64,000 nt of DNA from Paradevosia sp036499825. Lineage in GTDB: Bacteria; Pseudomonadota; Alphaproteobacteria; Rhizobiales; Devosiaceae. Both the position numbers and the translations under genes were made by a program. Positions 50,141 through 60,928 of the stretch are shown in pieces (the stretch's first letter is position 1; every line of letters begins with the position of its first letter). Location of the stretch: assembly GCA_036499825.1 (NCBI GenBank), contig DASYCZ010000036.1, positions 1 to 64,000 on the forward strand, in the 5' to 3' direction. A model generated the notes under the pieces. The model did no database searches and had not been told where the DNA came from. It saw only the letters and a program-made list of their open reading frames with translations.

Positions 50141-50218
50141 GAGGGCGGTTGCCTTCGGCTTCATCGCCATTCGCCCGAGCAATCCAGCATGAGATGCTGG
50201 GACGGCACGGCCCGGGCG

Positions 50219-50692
50219 TCAGCAGCGCGGCAGGGCCGGATCGCCGGGTTTGGCTATGGGCTGGTTGACGGTGATGGGCTGCGGGGTGCCGTCGCCCAAT
50301 AGCAGCACCGAATAGCGCAGCAGGCTGGGCTCGGTGGGCTGGTTGGTGCAAAAGCTCGGTGTCAGGGTGCGGGTATCGACATCGAGGCCGGTCGGCGGCC
50401 CGAGAAAATAATAGGCGCGGCCCTTGGCGGGCGCCGGCAGGCGATCCCCCGCATTGCCCGGATCGGTCAGCTGCAGCGAGATGCGCTGTTCGGCCAGCGG
50501 CATGCTGGCGACAGTCGACAGCTCCGGCACCGGCTGCACGCCGGCCGGCATGTCGAATGCCAGCACCGTGGGGTCCATGCCGGGCGCAGCCATCGGCGCG
50601 TTCGAAGGCGGCGGCAGCGGCGTCATCGAATCACAGGCGGTGAGTAACAGGGCCAGGGCAATCCCGACCGGATAGAGCGCGCGAATCGCCAT
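50219..50692 (-). CDS. Putative lipoprotein of unknown function
   Basis: A 157-residue protein with a lipoprotein signal (ALYPVGIALALLLTACDS) and a proline-rich linker (PLPPPSNAPMAAPG) after the lipidated cysteine. The body has no recognised domain. Two later cysteines, in PSFCTNQ and the C-terminal PRC, could bond. It is read toward the DUF6384 operon but is separated from it by repeats, so a link is only possible. Confidence 0.7.
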   Translation of the reverse strand: MAIRALYPVGIALALLLTACDSMTPLPPPSNAPMAAPGMDPTVLAFDMPAGVQPVPELSTVASMPLAEQRISLQLTDPGNAGDRLPAPAKGRAYYFLGPPTGLDVDTRTLTPSFCTNQPTEPSLLRYSVLLLGDGTPQPITVNQPIAKPGDPALPRC

Positions 50693-50804
50693 GCGACCTC
50701 CTTGCCCCCGAGGGCCAATAAAAGGCGCTTAAAAGTGAAGGTTATGTTTAAGGGGCGGGAGATTTCGACATTGGTTGGGTTCGGGGTGGCACGCCCCTCC
50801 CCCT

Positions 50805-50913
50805 CACCGGGTCATCCCGGCGGAGGCCGGCATCCAGGCGGAGAACGCCCCATACGCTGGATGTAGCGGCGCGCCACGGCCATGGATTCCGACCTGTGCC
50901 GGAATGACATCGG
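50805..50913. repeat. 110-bp palindromic repeat copy
   Basis: It begins caccgggtcatcccggcgga, passes through catccaggcggagaacgccc and catggattccgacctgtgcc, and ends ggaatgacat. It is in the gap between the lipoprotein gene and edd, together with a fragment of the third repeat motif (ccagaggggcgaagg) near 50947. No gene is present in 50693-50986. Confidence 0.8.
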
Positions 50914-50986
50914 GGCGGGGATGGATCAGGGGGAATTTCACCCATCCAGAGGGGCGAAGGGGCTGAGAGCTTGGCGTCCCCTGCCC

Positions 50987-52807
<1,821 letters not shown>

Positions 52808-52838
52808 ATCGGCTCCTTGCACCCTGCCCGTGGCAACG

Positions 52839-53534
52839 TCAGGGGGCCCAATAGATTATCAGCGGCCTGTCGGTCTGGCGCAGCATGGCGCGTATGGGCA
52901 TGGCCTCTACCGGGCCTTCGCCAAGCGCCTTGTCGAGCGTTGCGACCTTTTCCTCCCCCTCGATATGCAAGTATAGGCTGCGGGTTTGCAGCAAGCGCTT
53001 GCGACTCAGCGTCACACGCGGCTCGCCCGCATCGGGCGCATTGATGGCGAGCGCCACCGCATCGCCGTCGAGCGCCGCGGCAAGGGTGTCGCCCCCCGGA
53101 AAGAACGAGGCGGTGTGGCCGTCATTGCCCATGCCCAGGACGACGGCATCGAAGGGCGATGGCACCGTGCCGATGGCCGCGATGGTTTTGGCGATGCCGG
53201 CGGCATCGGGGCGCTCGCCGCCCTGGTAAAGCGGTATGAAGCGGGCGACGGCGGCCGGGCCCTGCAGCATCTTCTCGTTGACCAGCATGGCGTTGGAGCG
53301 GTCATAGGTCTCGGGCACCCAGCGCTCGTCGACGAGGGTGACGATGACCTTGTCCCAGTCGACATCCTTGTGCTTGCCGAGCCGGGCAAAGAATTTTGCG
53401 GGCGTCGAGCCGCCCGAGACGGCGAGCGTGGCGACGCCGCGTGCGGCGATGCCGGCCCTGAGGTCTTCGGCGACGGCATCGGCCAGGGCCTTGGCCAGCT
53501 CTTCGCGGGTCTCGAAATCACGGCGTTCAGGCAT
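52839..53534 (-). CDS. pgl: 6-Phosphogluconolactonase
   Basis: A 231-residue enzyme of the DevB/Pgl type that hydrolyses 6-phosphogluconolactone. Marks: ATLAVSGGSTPAKFFARLG for phosphate binding, VTLVDERWVPETYDRSN, and the catalytic region DAVVLGMGNDGHTASFFPGG with the active histidine. The ATG at 53534 overlaps the zwf stop by 8 bases, and gagg lies about 7 bases upstream. Another ATG six bases earlier has no room for a ribosome site. Confidence 0.95.
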   Translation of the reverse strand: MPERRDFETREELAKALADAVAEDLRAGIAARGVATLAVSGGSTPAKFFARLGKHKDVDWDKVIVTLVDERWVPETYDRSNAMLVNEKMLQGPAAVARFIPLYQGGERPDAAGIAKTIAAIGTVPSPFDAVVLGMGNDGHTASFFPGGDTLAAALDGDAVALAINAPDAGEPRVTLSRKRLLQTRSLYLHIEGEEKVATLDKALGEGPVEAMPIRAMLRQTDRPLIIYWAP

Positions 53535-55011
53535 CGTCATCCTCATGCCAGGTGCGGCCGTCGCGCTCGATGAGGGCGATGGAGCCGGTGGGGCCCCAGG
53601 TGCCGGCGGTATAGGGCTGCGGGGCTTCGGAGGAAGCATCCCAGCCTTCGCGGATCGGATCGACCCAGTTCCAGGCCGCCTCCAGTTCGTCGCGGCGCAT
53701 GAACAGGGTCTGGTTGCCACGGATGACGTCGAGCAGCAGCCGCTCATAGGCCTCGGGCGTGCGCTCGTGGAAGGCCTGGGCGAAGCTCAGATTCAGCGGC
53801 ACTTCACGCAGGCGCATGCCGCCCGGGCCTGGATCCTTGATCATGAGGAAGAGCTTGACGCCCTCATCGGGCTGCAGGCGCAGCACCAGCTTGTTGGCGC
53901 GCGGGGCGCCTTCGGCATGGTCGAACATGGAATGCGGAATGTTGCGGAACTGGATGACGATTTCGGAGACGCGGCTGGCCATGCGCTTGCCGGTCCGGAG
54001 GTAGAAGGGCACGCCGGCCCAGCGCCAGTTCTTGATCTCGGCCTTGAGGGCGACGAACGTCTCGGTGCGCGAGCCCTTCTTGTCGTCGGCCAGCTCGTCC
54101 TGGTAGCCCTTGACCGAGGTGGCCTCGGAGCTGACGCCGCGATACTGGCCGCGCACGGTGCAGCGGCTGACATCGGCGCCCCGGATGGGCTGCAGCGAGC
54201 GCAGCACCTTGAGCTTTTCGTCGCGCAGCGCATTGGCATCGTCGGAGGCCGGGGGCTCCATGGCGACGAGGCACAGCAATTGCAGCATGTGGTTCTGGAT
54301 CATGTCGCGGAGCGCGCCGCTCTCGTCGTAATAGCCGCGCGTGCCGGCGCCGACGCTCTCGGCAACCGTCAGCTGGATATGGTCGATATGGGCGGAGTTC
54401 CAGATCGGCTCGAACAGGATATTGGCGAAGCGCAGCGCCAACAGGTTCTGCACCGTCTCTTTGCCGAGATAGTGGTCGATGCGGTAGACCTGATCTTCCT
54501 TGAAGATGCCGGCTACCTCGTCATTGATGGCCTCGGAGGATTCGAGGTCCCGGCCGAGCGGCTTTTCGATGACGACACGGGCATCGCGGCGGTAGTAGCC
54601 GCCCTTGTCGAGATATTCGCAGATGGGACCGAACAGGTTCGGCGCCACCGCCAGGTAGAAGGCGCGCACGATCTTGGGGTCGTCGCGCAGCTTGCCCGAA
54701 AGATCGCTGTAATCGCCCGGATTGGTGACGTCGGCGGCGACATAGGAAAAGGTCGACACGAAGCGGTCGATGACCTTTTCGTCCTGGTATTCCTTCTCGA
54801 CGAAATCGTTGACGGCCTTGCGGGCCTCGGTGCGGAAATCGTCGTCACTCCATTTGGTGCGCGACACGCCGATGATGCGGCACTGCTCGTCGAACTGGCC
54901 GTCCTTGAAGCGATGGTAAAGCGCCGGAATCAGCTTGCGCTTGGTGAGATCGCCGGTGGCGCCGAACACGACGTAGTCGAAGGGCTGGACCGGGATGATG
55001 CGGCTGGACAA
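53527..55011 (-). CDS. zwf: Glucose-6-phosphate 1-dehydrogenase
   Basis: A 494-residue enzyme that oxidises glucose 6-phosphate with NADP or NAD. The coenzyme fold begins DYVVFGATGDLTKRKLIPALY. The substrate site is RIDHYLGKETVQNLLALRFAN with its catalytic Asp-His. EKPLGRDLESS and the C-terminal PYTAGTWGP fit the family. It feeds the gluconolactonase and dehydratase that follow in the same operon, giving the upper Entner-Doudoroff route. Confidence 0.97.
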   Translation of the reverse strand: MSSRIIPVQPFDYVVFGATGDLTKRKLIPALYHRFKDGQFDEQCRIIGVSRTKWSDDDFRTEARKAVNDFVEKEYQDEKVIDRFVSTFSYVAADVTNPGDYSDLSGKLRDDPKIVRAFYLAVAPNLFGPICEYLDKGGYYRRDARVVIEKPLGRDLESSEAINDEVAGIFKEDQVYRIDHYLGKETVQNLLALRFANILFEPIWNSAHIDHIQLTVAESVGAGTRGYYDESGALRDMIQNHMLQLLCLVAMEPPASDDANALRDEKLKVLRSLQPIRGADVSRCTVRGQYRGVSSEATSVKGYQDELADDKKGSRTETFVALKAEIKNWRWAGVPFYLRTGKRMASRVSEIVIQFRNIPHSMFDHAEGAPRANKLVLRLQPDEGVKLFLMIKDPGPGGMRLREVPLNLSFAQAFHERTPEAYERLLLDVIRGNQTLFMRRDELEAAWNWVDPIREGWDASSEAPQPYTAGTWGPTGSIALIERDGRTWHEDDDA

Positions 55012-55036
55012 GGGCTTTTGCTCCTAGGGGAGAAGG

Positions 55037-55930
55037 TCAGACATCGGCGAAATGCTGACGCGCGAGAATGAGGGCGCCGTAGAGCGGCTCGGCGCGCGGA
55101 TCCACGATGAACGAACCGTAACGCTCGACGAGCAGCGGGTTGAGACGCCGCCCGAAACCACCCACCACCGCCATCTTGGTGGCGCCGCGGCGCTTGAACC
55201 AGTTCACATAGGCGTCGATATAGCCCAGCTCCACCGCCATCAGTTCGAGGGCGACGGGATCGCCCTGTTCGTAGAATTCGATGAACAGCGGCATCAGGGC
55301 GCCAAAATCGGCGGGCTCGGCCTTGAACGACCAATCCATGAGGCTGTCGAGATCGCCGCCGAGGCGCGCCAGCACGGCGGCGGTCAATGGCGAGGTGTCG
55401 CGGAAGCCGTCATGGGCCTCGACGGTAAGGCGGGCGAGATGGCGGCCCATGATGGCGCCCGACATCTGGTCGCCGACCTCGAAGCCCCAGCCGCCGCACT
55501 GGTGGCGCACGCCGTCGACCAGCGCCAGGCCGGCCGAGCCGGTGCCCACGATGATCACGGCGCCATCCTCGCCCGCATGGGCGCCGGCGCGGGCGATGTC
55601 GATATCGTCATAGACCTTGACGCGGGCGAAGGGCCAGGGCCGGGCCTCGAACTGGTCACGGGCCGAAATCAGGCGGGCGCCCGCCATGCCGAAGCACGCA
55701 TAGGTGTTGGCGGTTTCGGAGAACGGAATGCCGGCCTTCTCGAAGATCTGACGCGTGCCATCCATGATCGAGCGGTAGGCCGGATCGCCGTTCTCAAGCT
55801 GGAGGTTGGAGCGGCCGTTGGTGACTTCCGCCAGCGTATTGAGGTTCTCGTCGGCAAGGCGGACGCGGCAGTTGGTGCCGCCACCGTCAACACCAAGATA
55901 GAGCTTGGGCACGAAGGGCTTCTCCGTCAT
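55037..55930 (-). CDS. BadF/BadG/BcrA/BcrD-type sugar kinase (N-acetylglucosamine or glucose kinase)
   Basis: A 297-residue ASKHA-fold kinase. Phosphate 1 loop: LYLGVDGGGTNCRVRL. Phosphate 2 region: GAVIIVGTGSAGLALVDG. The GGWGFEVGDQMSGAIMGRHL block is typical of BadF-type N-acetylglucosamine kinases, while its place at the head of a zwf-pgl-edd operon suggests glucose as a substrate. The two cannot be told apart here. The ATG at 55930 is chosen because the upstream frame lacks family sequence. It ends 25 bases before zwf. Confidence 0.85.
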   Translation of the reverse strand: MTEKPFVPKLYLGVDGGGTNCRVRLADENLNTLAEVTNGRSNLQLENGDPAYRSIMDGTRQIFEKAGIPFSETANTYACFGMAGARLISARDQFEARPWPFARVKVYDDIDIARAGAHAGEDGAVIIVGTGSAGLALVDGVRHQCGGWGFEVGDQMSGAIMGRHLARLTVEAHDGFRDTSPLTAAVLARLGGDLDSLMDWSFKAEPADFGALMPLFIEFYEQGDPVALELMAVELGYIDAYVNWFKRRGATKMAVVGGFGRRLNPLLVERYGSFIVDPRAEPLYGALILARQHFADV

Positions 55931-56098
55931 TGGGGACGCATCAATCCTTAATGTGTCGGTTCGGCGCGGACCATAATGCCAAAGCCGGTAAGACGAAAGT
56001 AGAATAAAGCATGGCTTTAAGGCCCCCCGCGCCCCTTGCCGCAAGGCCTCGGGACGGTGATGGTCCGGGGCTCGAACGGGTGGCGAATCAACCGACAG

Positions 56099-56488
56099 AT
56101 GACGATCAAGCTTACCATCTGCAGCACGTGCGGGCGCGCCGGCAGCCACATGGCAGCCACGCGCAGCGAGGGCGACCGGCTCGCCGATGCGGTCGAAGCG
56201 GGCATCGCGGCGCGCGGCCACGGTCCGGCCATTGTCCGCTTCCAGTGTCTGTGGGCCTGCAAGTCGGCCTGCACGGTGCTGATCGAAGGCGTGGGGCGGA
56301 ACGGCTACCTGGCGGGCGGGTTTACTCCCGATGCGGCGGCCGCCACGGCGCTATTGGACTGGGCGGACGCCTATGCGGCGAGCACGGATGGCAACGTCCC
56401 CTATGGGCAATGGCCGGACGGGATGAAGGGGCACTTCATCGCCAGGCTCCCTGCCCCCGGTGGACAGCACAAGGGGAACGAGAGGTAG
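56099..56488 (+). CDS. DUF1636 metal-binding-like protein linked to cobalamin genes
   Basis: A 129-residue protein. An early CSTCGR pair and a middle FQCLWACKSACTVLIEG cluster give five cysteines arranged as in thioredoxin-like ferredoxins (DUF1636), which may bind a metal or a [2Fe-2S] centre. DUF1636 genes are often found beside cobalamin or cobalt genes, as here: the stop lies two bases before the cobU start. A role in cobalt handling is inference. The ATG at 56099 opens the conserved part. Confidence 0.85.
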   Translation: MTIKLTICSTCGRAGSHMAATRSEGDRLADAVEAGIAARGHGPAIVRFQCLWACKSACTVLIEGVGRNGYLAGGFTPDAAAATALLDWADAYAASTDGNVPYGQWPDGMKGHFIARLPAPGGQHKGNER

Positions 56489-56490
56489 AG

Positions 56491-57054
56491 ATGGCGGGTC
56501 ACATTCTGGTTCTGGGCGGCGCCCGTTCGGGCAAGACTTCCTTTGCGGAGCGGCTGGCGATGCGGCTGGGGGAAAGGCCGGTCTATCTGGCGACCGCGCA
56601 GGCGCTCGACACCGAAATGCGCGAGCGCGTGGCGACGCACCAGCGCATGCGCTCGGGCCGGTTCGCCACAATCGAGGAGCCGGTGGAGCTGGCCGACGCC
56701 ATCATCAAGGCCAGCAAGGACCATGACGTGCTGCTGGTGGATTGCCTGACGCTGTGGATCACCAATCTTTTGGGCGCCGGGCTCGACGTCGCGGGCGCCA
56801 CGGACGAGCTGGCGGCGACGCTGGTGCAGATCAAGCGGGCCCGGGTGATCCTGGTGTCGAACGAGGTCGGGCTCGGCATCGTGCCCGACAATGCGCTGGC
56901 GCGAAGCTTTCGCGACCTGGCGGGAAGCGCGCATCAGCGCCTGGCCGAGATCTGCACCGATGTGTATTTCGTCGCCGCCGGATTGCCGATGACCATGAAG
57001 GGCTCGGCGCCGGTTCTGGCGGGAGCGGAGGTTATGGTGGAGGGGTCGGCGTAG
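56491..57054 (+). CDS. cobU: Adenosylcobinamide kinase / guanylyltransferase
   Basis: A 187-residue bifunctional enzyme (CobU in enterics, CobP in Pseudomonas denitrificans). It phosphorylates adenosylcobinamide and then adds GMP, making the lower-ligand acceptor. The P-loop is LVLGGARSGKTSFAE; the histidine guanylylation region is ATAQALDTEMRERVATHQRMR; and VLLVDCLTLWITNLL and VILVSNEVGLGIVPDNALAR follow. The gene is two bases after the DUF1636 gene. Confidence 0.95.
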   Translation: MAGHILVLGGARSGKTSFAERLAMRLGERPVYLATAQALDTEMRERVATHQRMRSGRFATIEEPVELADAIIKASKDHDVLLVDCLTLWITNLLGAGLDVAGATDELAATLVQIKRARVILVSNEVGLGIVPDNALARSFRDLAGSAHQRLAEICTDVYFVAAGLPMTMKGSAPVLAGAEVMVEGSA

Positions 57055-57067
57055 GGCTGAGAGTTTG

Positions 57068-57131
57068 GTGCGTCGGGGCCCCCACCACTGACGGACACCT
57101 TCCCCCTTGTGGGGGAGGATAGGGGGGTGGC
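57068..57131. repeat. Partial copy of the second palindromic repeat
   Basis: The segment ccaccactgacggacacctt leads into cccccttgtgggggaggata and ends ggggggtgg. It matches the right half of the repeat at 50026-50140 and separates the convergent cobU and cobD genes. Confidence 0.7.
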
Positions 57132-57157
57132 CACTACCACTAGACCCTGTACGCCCC

Positions 57158-58126
57158 CTAAAACCCGCCCAGGAACCGCAGTGCCGCGATCACCACGGTC
57201 ACTACCAGCGTCAGGGTGAGCGTCACCCCGTAGATGTGCAGAGCGCGGCGGATGTCGTTGCGGGTGAGGGTGCGGCGGCCGTCGCCCATGGCGGGGAGGT
57301 CGACTTCGACGCCCTCGTAGAAGCGGGCGCCGCCCAGGACGATGCCGAGGGCGCCCGCCATGGCGGCTTCGGGCCAGCCGGCATTGGGCGAATCGTGGTT
57401 GCGGGCGTCGCGGATGGCGGCACCCCAGGCGCTGCTCGGGCTGGTGCCGCGCACGCAGAAACAGGCCGCCGTGATCAGCACGGAAGAGAGCCGCGCCGGC
57501 ACCCAGTTGACCAGATCGTCGAGCTTGGCGCTGGCCCAGCCGAAATCCCTGTAGCGCTCGGTGCGGTGGCCGATCATGGAATCGGCGGTGTTGATGGCCT
57601 TGTAGAGCGCGATACCCGGCAGGCCCAGGATGATGAGCCAGAACAAGGGCGCGATGACGCCATCCGACGTGCTTTCCGCCAACGTCTCGATAGCGGCGCG
57701 GGAAATGCCGGATTCATCGAGTTCGGCGGTATCGCGGCCGACGATCTCGCCGACGGCGGCGCGGGCCTCGGGCAATCCTGCGCCGAGCGCTTCGGCCACC
57801 GCCTTGACGGCGCGGCCGAGTTCCTTCTGGGCGAGGAAGGGCGTTGCCAGCAGCGCCTCGATGATCCAGCCCTGCGGGATGCGGGCGGTGACCTGGAGGA
57901 TCAACAGGGTCGCGGCCAGCGTCACCCCCAGCAGCACGGCCAGCGTCACCAAGCCGGCCTGCCGCCGTTCGGTATCGGCGCGGTCGAGCCGGTTGAGGCG
58001 GGTTTCAAGGAAATCGATGAGCTTGCCGTACCAGATGACCGGATGGCCGATGGCCGCCACGAGGCGTTGCGAATAGCCGAGCCAGCCTTCCAGCAGCACG
58101 GCCAGCGGGGCAACGAAAGCCTCCAT
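57158..58126 (-). CDS. cobD: Adenosylcobinamide-phosphate synthase
   Basis: A 322-residue membrane protein (CobD; CbiB in enterics) that attaches aminopropanol to adenosylcobyric acid. It has four to five hydrophobic helices and the family blocks HPVIWYGKLIDFLE, ETLAESTSDGVIAPLFWL, INTADSMIGHRTERYRDFGW, and NWVPARLS. The ATG directly follows the cobQ stop (tgaatgg), so it is the last gene of the cobA-cobB-cobQ-cobD operon. Confidence 0.95.
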   Translation of the reverse strand: MEAFVAPLAVLLEGWLGYSQRLVAAIGHPVIWYGKLIDFLETRLNRLDRADTERRQAGLVTLAVLLGVTLAATLLILQVTARIPQGWIIEALLATPFLAQKELGRAVKAVAEALGAGLPEARAAVGEIVGRDTAELDESGISRAAIETLAESTSDGVIAPLFWLIILGLPGIALYKAINTADSMIGHRTERYRDFGWASAKLDDLVNWVPARLSSVLITAACFCVRGTSPSSAWGAAIRDARNHDSPNAGWPEAAMAGALGIVLGGARFYEGVEVDLPAMGDGRRTLTRNDIRRALHIYGVTLTLTLVVTVVIAALRFLGGF

Positions 58127-59602
58127 TCAGATGTCTCCGATGGGACGGGCGAGCGCCAGCAGCGCATCGAGATCGAGATGGGTTTCGAGATGGGCCGCCA
58201 GCCCATCGAGCGCGGCCTCGACGCCGGCCTCATAGGCGATGGCGCCGCTGGTTTCGGCGCCGAGCCGGTCAAGGAAGGCGGTGCGGAAGGCATCGGCAGC
58301 GAAGAGGCCGTGAAGATAGGTGCCCATGACGCGGCCATCGGTGGAGATGGCGCCTTCCGGGCTGCCGCCGACCAGCGCGAAGGGGCGTTCGCGGTCACGG
58401 CCCGTGGTGACGCCCATATGCATGTGGTAGCCGCTGAGCGGCTTATGGGAGATGGCGTCGATGGCCTCTTCGAGGCGCAGTTCCTTGGTGGGCGCCAGCA
58501 CGGTCTCGACATCGATGAGGCCGAGGCCGCGGCTGCTGCCGGGCTCGCCCTCGATGCCGTCGGGATCGGCGATGGCGCGGCCCAGCATCTGGTAGCCGCC
58601 GCAGATGCCGAGGATGCGGCCGCCGGTGCGGTGATGGGCGCGGATATCGACATCCCAGCCCTCCTGGCGCAGCACCGCAAGATCGGCGCGCGTCGCCTTG
58701 GAGCCGGGCAGGATGACCAGATCGGTATCGGCCGGAATAGGCTCGCCGCGCTGCACGATGACGAGCCTGACGCCCGGCTCGGCGCGCAGGGGATCGAGGT
58801 CATCGAAATTGGCGATGCGCGGCAGGCGCGGCACGGCGATGACGAAGGGGCCGTCATGGCCCCTCGTCGCGGCATCGAGCGCCAGCGCATCTTCGGCGGG
58901 CAGTCTGGCGGCGCCGGCAAACATCGGCACCGGGCCGAGGCAGGGCACGCCGGTGCGCGCCGCGATAAAGGCGCGGCCATCATCGAACAGCGCCGGATCG
59001 CCCTGGAACTTGTTGACGAGGGTGGCGACGATCAGCGCCGCGTCAGCCGGATCGATGACGGCGAAAGTGCCGACGAGGGAAGCGATGACGCCGCCGCGCT
59101 GGATATCGCCGATGACGACGACCGGGATGCGGGCGGCGCGCGCGAAGCCGAAATTGGCGATGTCGCTCATGCGCAAATTGACCTCGGAGGCGCTGCCGGC
59201 GCCCTCGACGAGGACGAGATCGGCATCGGTGGCCAATTCGTTGAACGCAGCCAGCACTTCCGGCAGCAGGGCGGCGCGGGTCTTGAAATAATCACGCGCC
59301 GAAAGCGATTGCCGGCGCTGGCCGCGCACGACGAGCTGGGCGCCGGTTTCGTGCTCGGGCTTGAGCAGCACCGGGTTCATGGCGGTGATGGCATGGCGCC
59401 GGGCGGCGCGGGCCTGCAGGGCCTGGGCGCGGCCGATCTCGCCGCCATCCTCGGTCACCGCCGCATTGTTGGACATGTTCTGCGGCTTGAACGGCGCGAC
59501 CTTGAGGCCGCGATCCGCAAAGGCGCGGCAAAGTCCGGCGACGAGCAGCGACTTGCCGACGTCGGATCCGGTTCCCATGAACATGAGGGCGCGCGTTGTC
59601 AT
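58127..59602 (-). CDS. cobQ: Cobyric acid synthase
   Basis: A 491-residue glutamine-dependent amidase that amidates four carboxyl groups of adenosylcobyrinic acid diamide. The ATP-binding half begins MFMGTGSDVGKSLLVAGLC and KPQNMSNNAAVT. The class I glutaminase-like half has ILGICGGYQMLGRAI with the nucleophilic cysteine, and VMGTYLHGLF near the end with the histidine. It starts 39 bases after the cobB stop. Confidence 0.96.
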   Translation of the reverse strand: MTTRALMFMGTGSDVGKSLLVAGLCRAFADRGLKVAPFKPQNMSNNAAVTEDGGEIGRAQALQARAARRHAITAMNPVLLKPEHETGAQLVVRGQRRQSLSARDYFKTRAALLPEVLAAFNELATDADLVLVEGAGSASEVNLRMSDIANFGFARAARIPVVVIGDIQRGGVIASLVGTFAVIDPADAALIVATLVNKFQGDPALFDDGRAFIAARTGVPCLGPVPMFAGAARLPAEDALALDAATRGHDGPFVIAVPRLPRIANFDDLDPLRAEPGVRLVIVQRGEPIPADTDLVILPGSKATRADLAVLRQEGWDVDIRAHHRTGGRILGICGGYQMLGRAIADPDGIEGEPGSSRGLGLIDVETVLAPTKELRLEEAIDAISHKPLSGYHMHMGVTTGRDRERPFALVGGSPEGAISTDGRVMGTYLHGLFAADAFRTAFLDRLGAETSGAIAYEAGVEAALDGLAAHLETHLDLDALLALARPIGDI

Positions 59603-59641
59603 CGTCTGGTCTTAGCCGGGTTCATGAAAACGCGGAAGAGT

Positions 59642-60928
59642 TCAGACGCCGGCGACGTCGATGACATGGGCATAAGAGCCCATGACGCGGCCCAGCACCG
59701 CGCCCATCTGCGGCAGGGGCTTGCCGGTGGCGTCGGTGGCGGCAAAGAGCGGCGGCAGGGCCGAGCGGCCGCCGGAGGAATAGTGGAATTCGTGACCGTT
59801 GAGGGTGGCCGGCCAGGGCAGCGCGCCCGCATGGCGGAGGCGGCGATAGCCGAGGGTGCGGCGGGGGCGGTCGATGCGGGTGGCGATGGGCAACAGGCCG
59901 GTCATGGGGTGGGTCATGCCGGCTTTGTCGGTGAGGGTTTCGCCCAGCACCATGAAGCCGCCGCACTCGCCATAAAGCAGCGCGCCGCGATCGCGGGCGG
60001 CGGCGAGGCCGGCCTTGAAGTTTGCCGCATGGGCGAGCGCCGGCCCATGCAATTCGGGATAGCCACCGGGCAGGTATACGGCACCGGCGGTGGCGGACGG
60101 CGATTGGTCGGCGAGCGGGGAGAAGAACGAGAGTTCGGCCCCCTGCTCCCGCCAGCCCTGCAGCAGGTGCGGATAGAGAAAGGCGAAAGCATCGTCCCGG
60201 GCGATGGCGATGTGCTGGCCGAGAGGCGGCAGGGATCGGGCTGCGGGCGCGGGCGCAAGGGGACGGGTCAGCGTCAGCAGCAGGTCGAGATCGATATATT
60301 CGGCCACGGCCTGCGCGGCGGCGCTGACGACGGCATCGAAGCCCGCAACCTCGCCGGGCAGCACCAGGCCCAGATGGCGTTCGGGCAGCGCCAGCGCATC
60401 GCGGCGCGGCAGCGTGCCGAGGCAGGGAATGTGGGTGGCCGCCAGCGCGTTGCGCAGCATGGTTTCGTGCCTTGTGGTGGCAACGCGGTTGATGATGACG
60501 CCCGCGATGCGGACCTCGCGCCGCCAGTTGGCGAAGCCGGCGACCAGCGGGGCGATGGATTGCGCCTGCCGTTCGGCATCGACGACCAGGATCACCGGCA
60601 GATCGAGGATGGCGGCGAGATCGCCGGTCGAGCCGGTACCATCCATGGCGCCATCGAAAAGACCCATGACGCCTTCGACGATCAGGAGGCCGGCATCGGC
60701 AGTAGAAGCCAGGTGCCTCAGGTGTTCGGGGCGCATCGCCCAGGGGTCGAGATTAATGGCCGGACGTCCGGCGACGCGGGAGAGGATGGCGGCATCGATA
60801 TAGTCGGGGCCGGTCTTGGCCGGGGCGACGCGATGGCCCAGCGCGCGCAGGGCCGCGATGAGGCCCAGCGTAACCACGGTCTTGCCGGAACCGGAGCGCG
60901 GCGCCGCGATGACGAAACCATCAGCCAA
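59642..60928 (-). CDS. cobB: Cobyrinic / hydrogenobyrinic acid a,c-diamide synthase
   Basis: A 428-residue enzyme that amidates the a and c side chains. The P-loop is VIAAPRSGSGKTVVTLGLIA. GPDYIDAAIL, the ATPase block LLIVEGVMGLFDG, and the glutaminase block LLYGECGGFMVLGE with its cysteine follow. The start is TTG at 60928, which overlaps the cobA stop (ttggctga), with aagga about 8 bases upstream. An open frame continues upstream opposite cobA and is not coding. Confidence 0.95.
   Translation of the reverse strand: MADGFVIAAPRSGSGKTVVTLGLIAALRALGHRVAPAKTGPDYIDAAILSRVAGRPAINLDPWAMRPEHLRHLASTADAGLLIVEGVMGLFDGAMDGTGSTGDLAAILDLPVILVVDAERQAQSIAPLVAGFANWRREVRIAGVIINRVATTRHETMLRNALAATHIPCLGTLPRRDALALPERHLGLVLPGEVAGFDAVVSAAAQAVAEYIDLDLLLTLTRPLAPAPAARSLPPLGQHIAIARDDAFAFLYPHLLQGWREQGAELSFFSPLADQSPSATAGAVYLPGGYPELHGPALAHAANFKAGLAAARDRGALLYGECGGFMVLGETLTDKAGMTHPMTGLLPIATRIDRPRRTLGYRRLRHAGALPWPATLNGHEFHYSSGGRSALPPLFAATDATGKPLPQMGAVLGRVMGSYAHVIDVAGV

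Noticed and set aside
53338..55071. Long open frames on the plus strand opposite zwf, edd and lepA
   Set aside because: Each lies fully within a well-known gene on the other strand and reflects high third-position GC.
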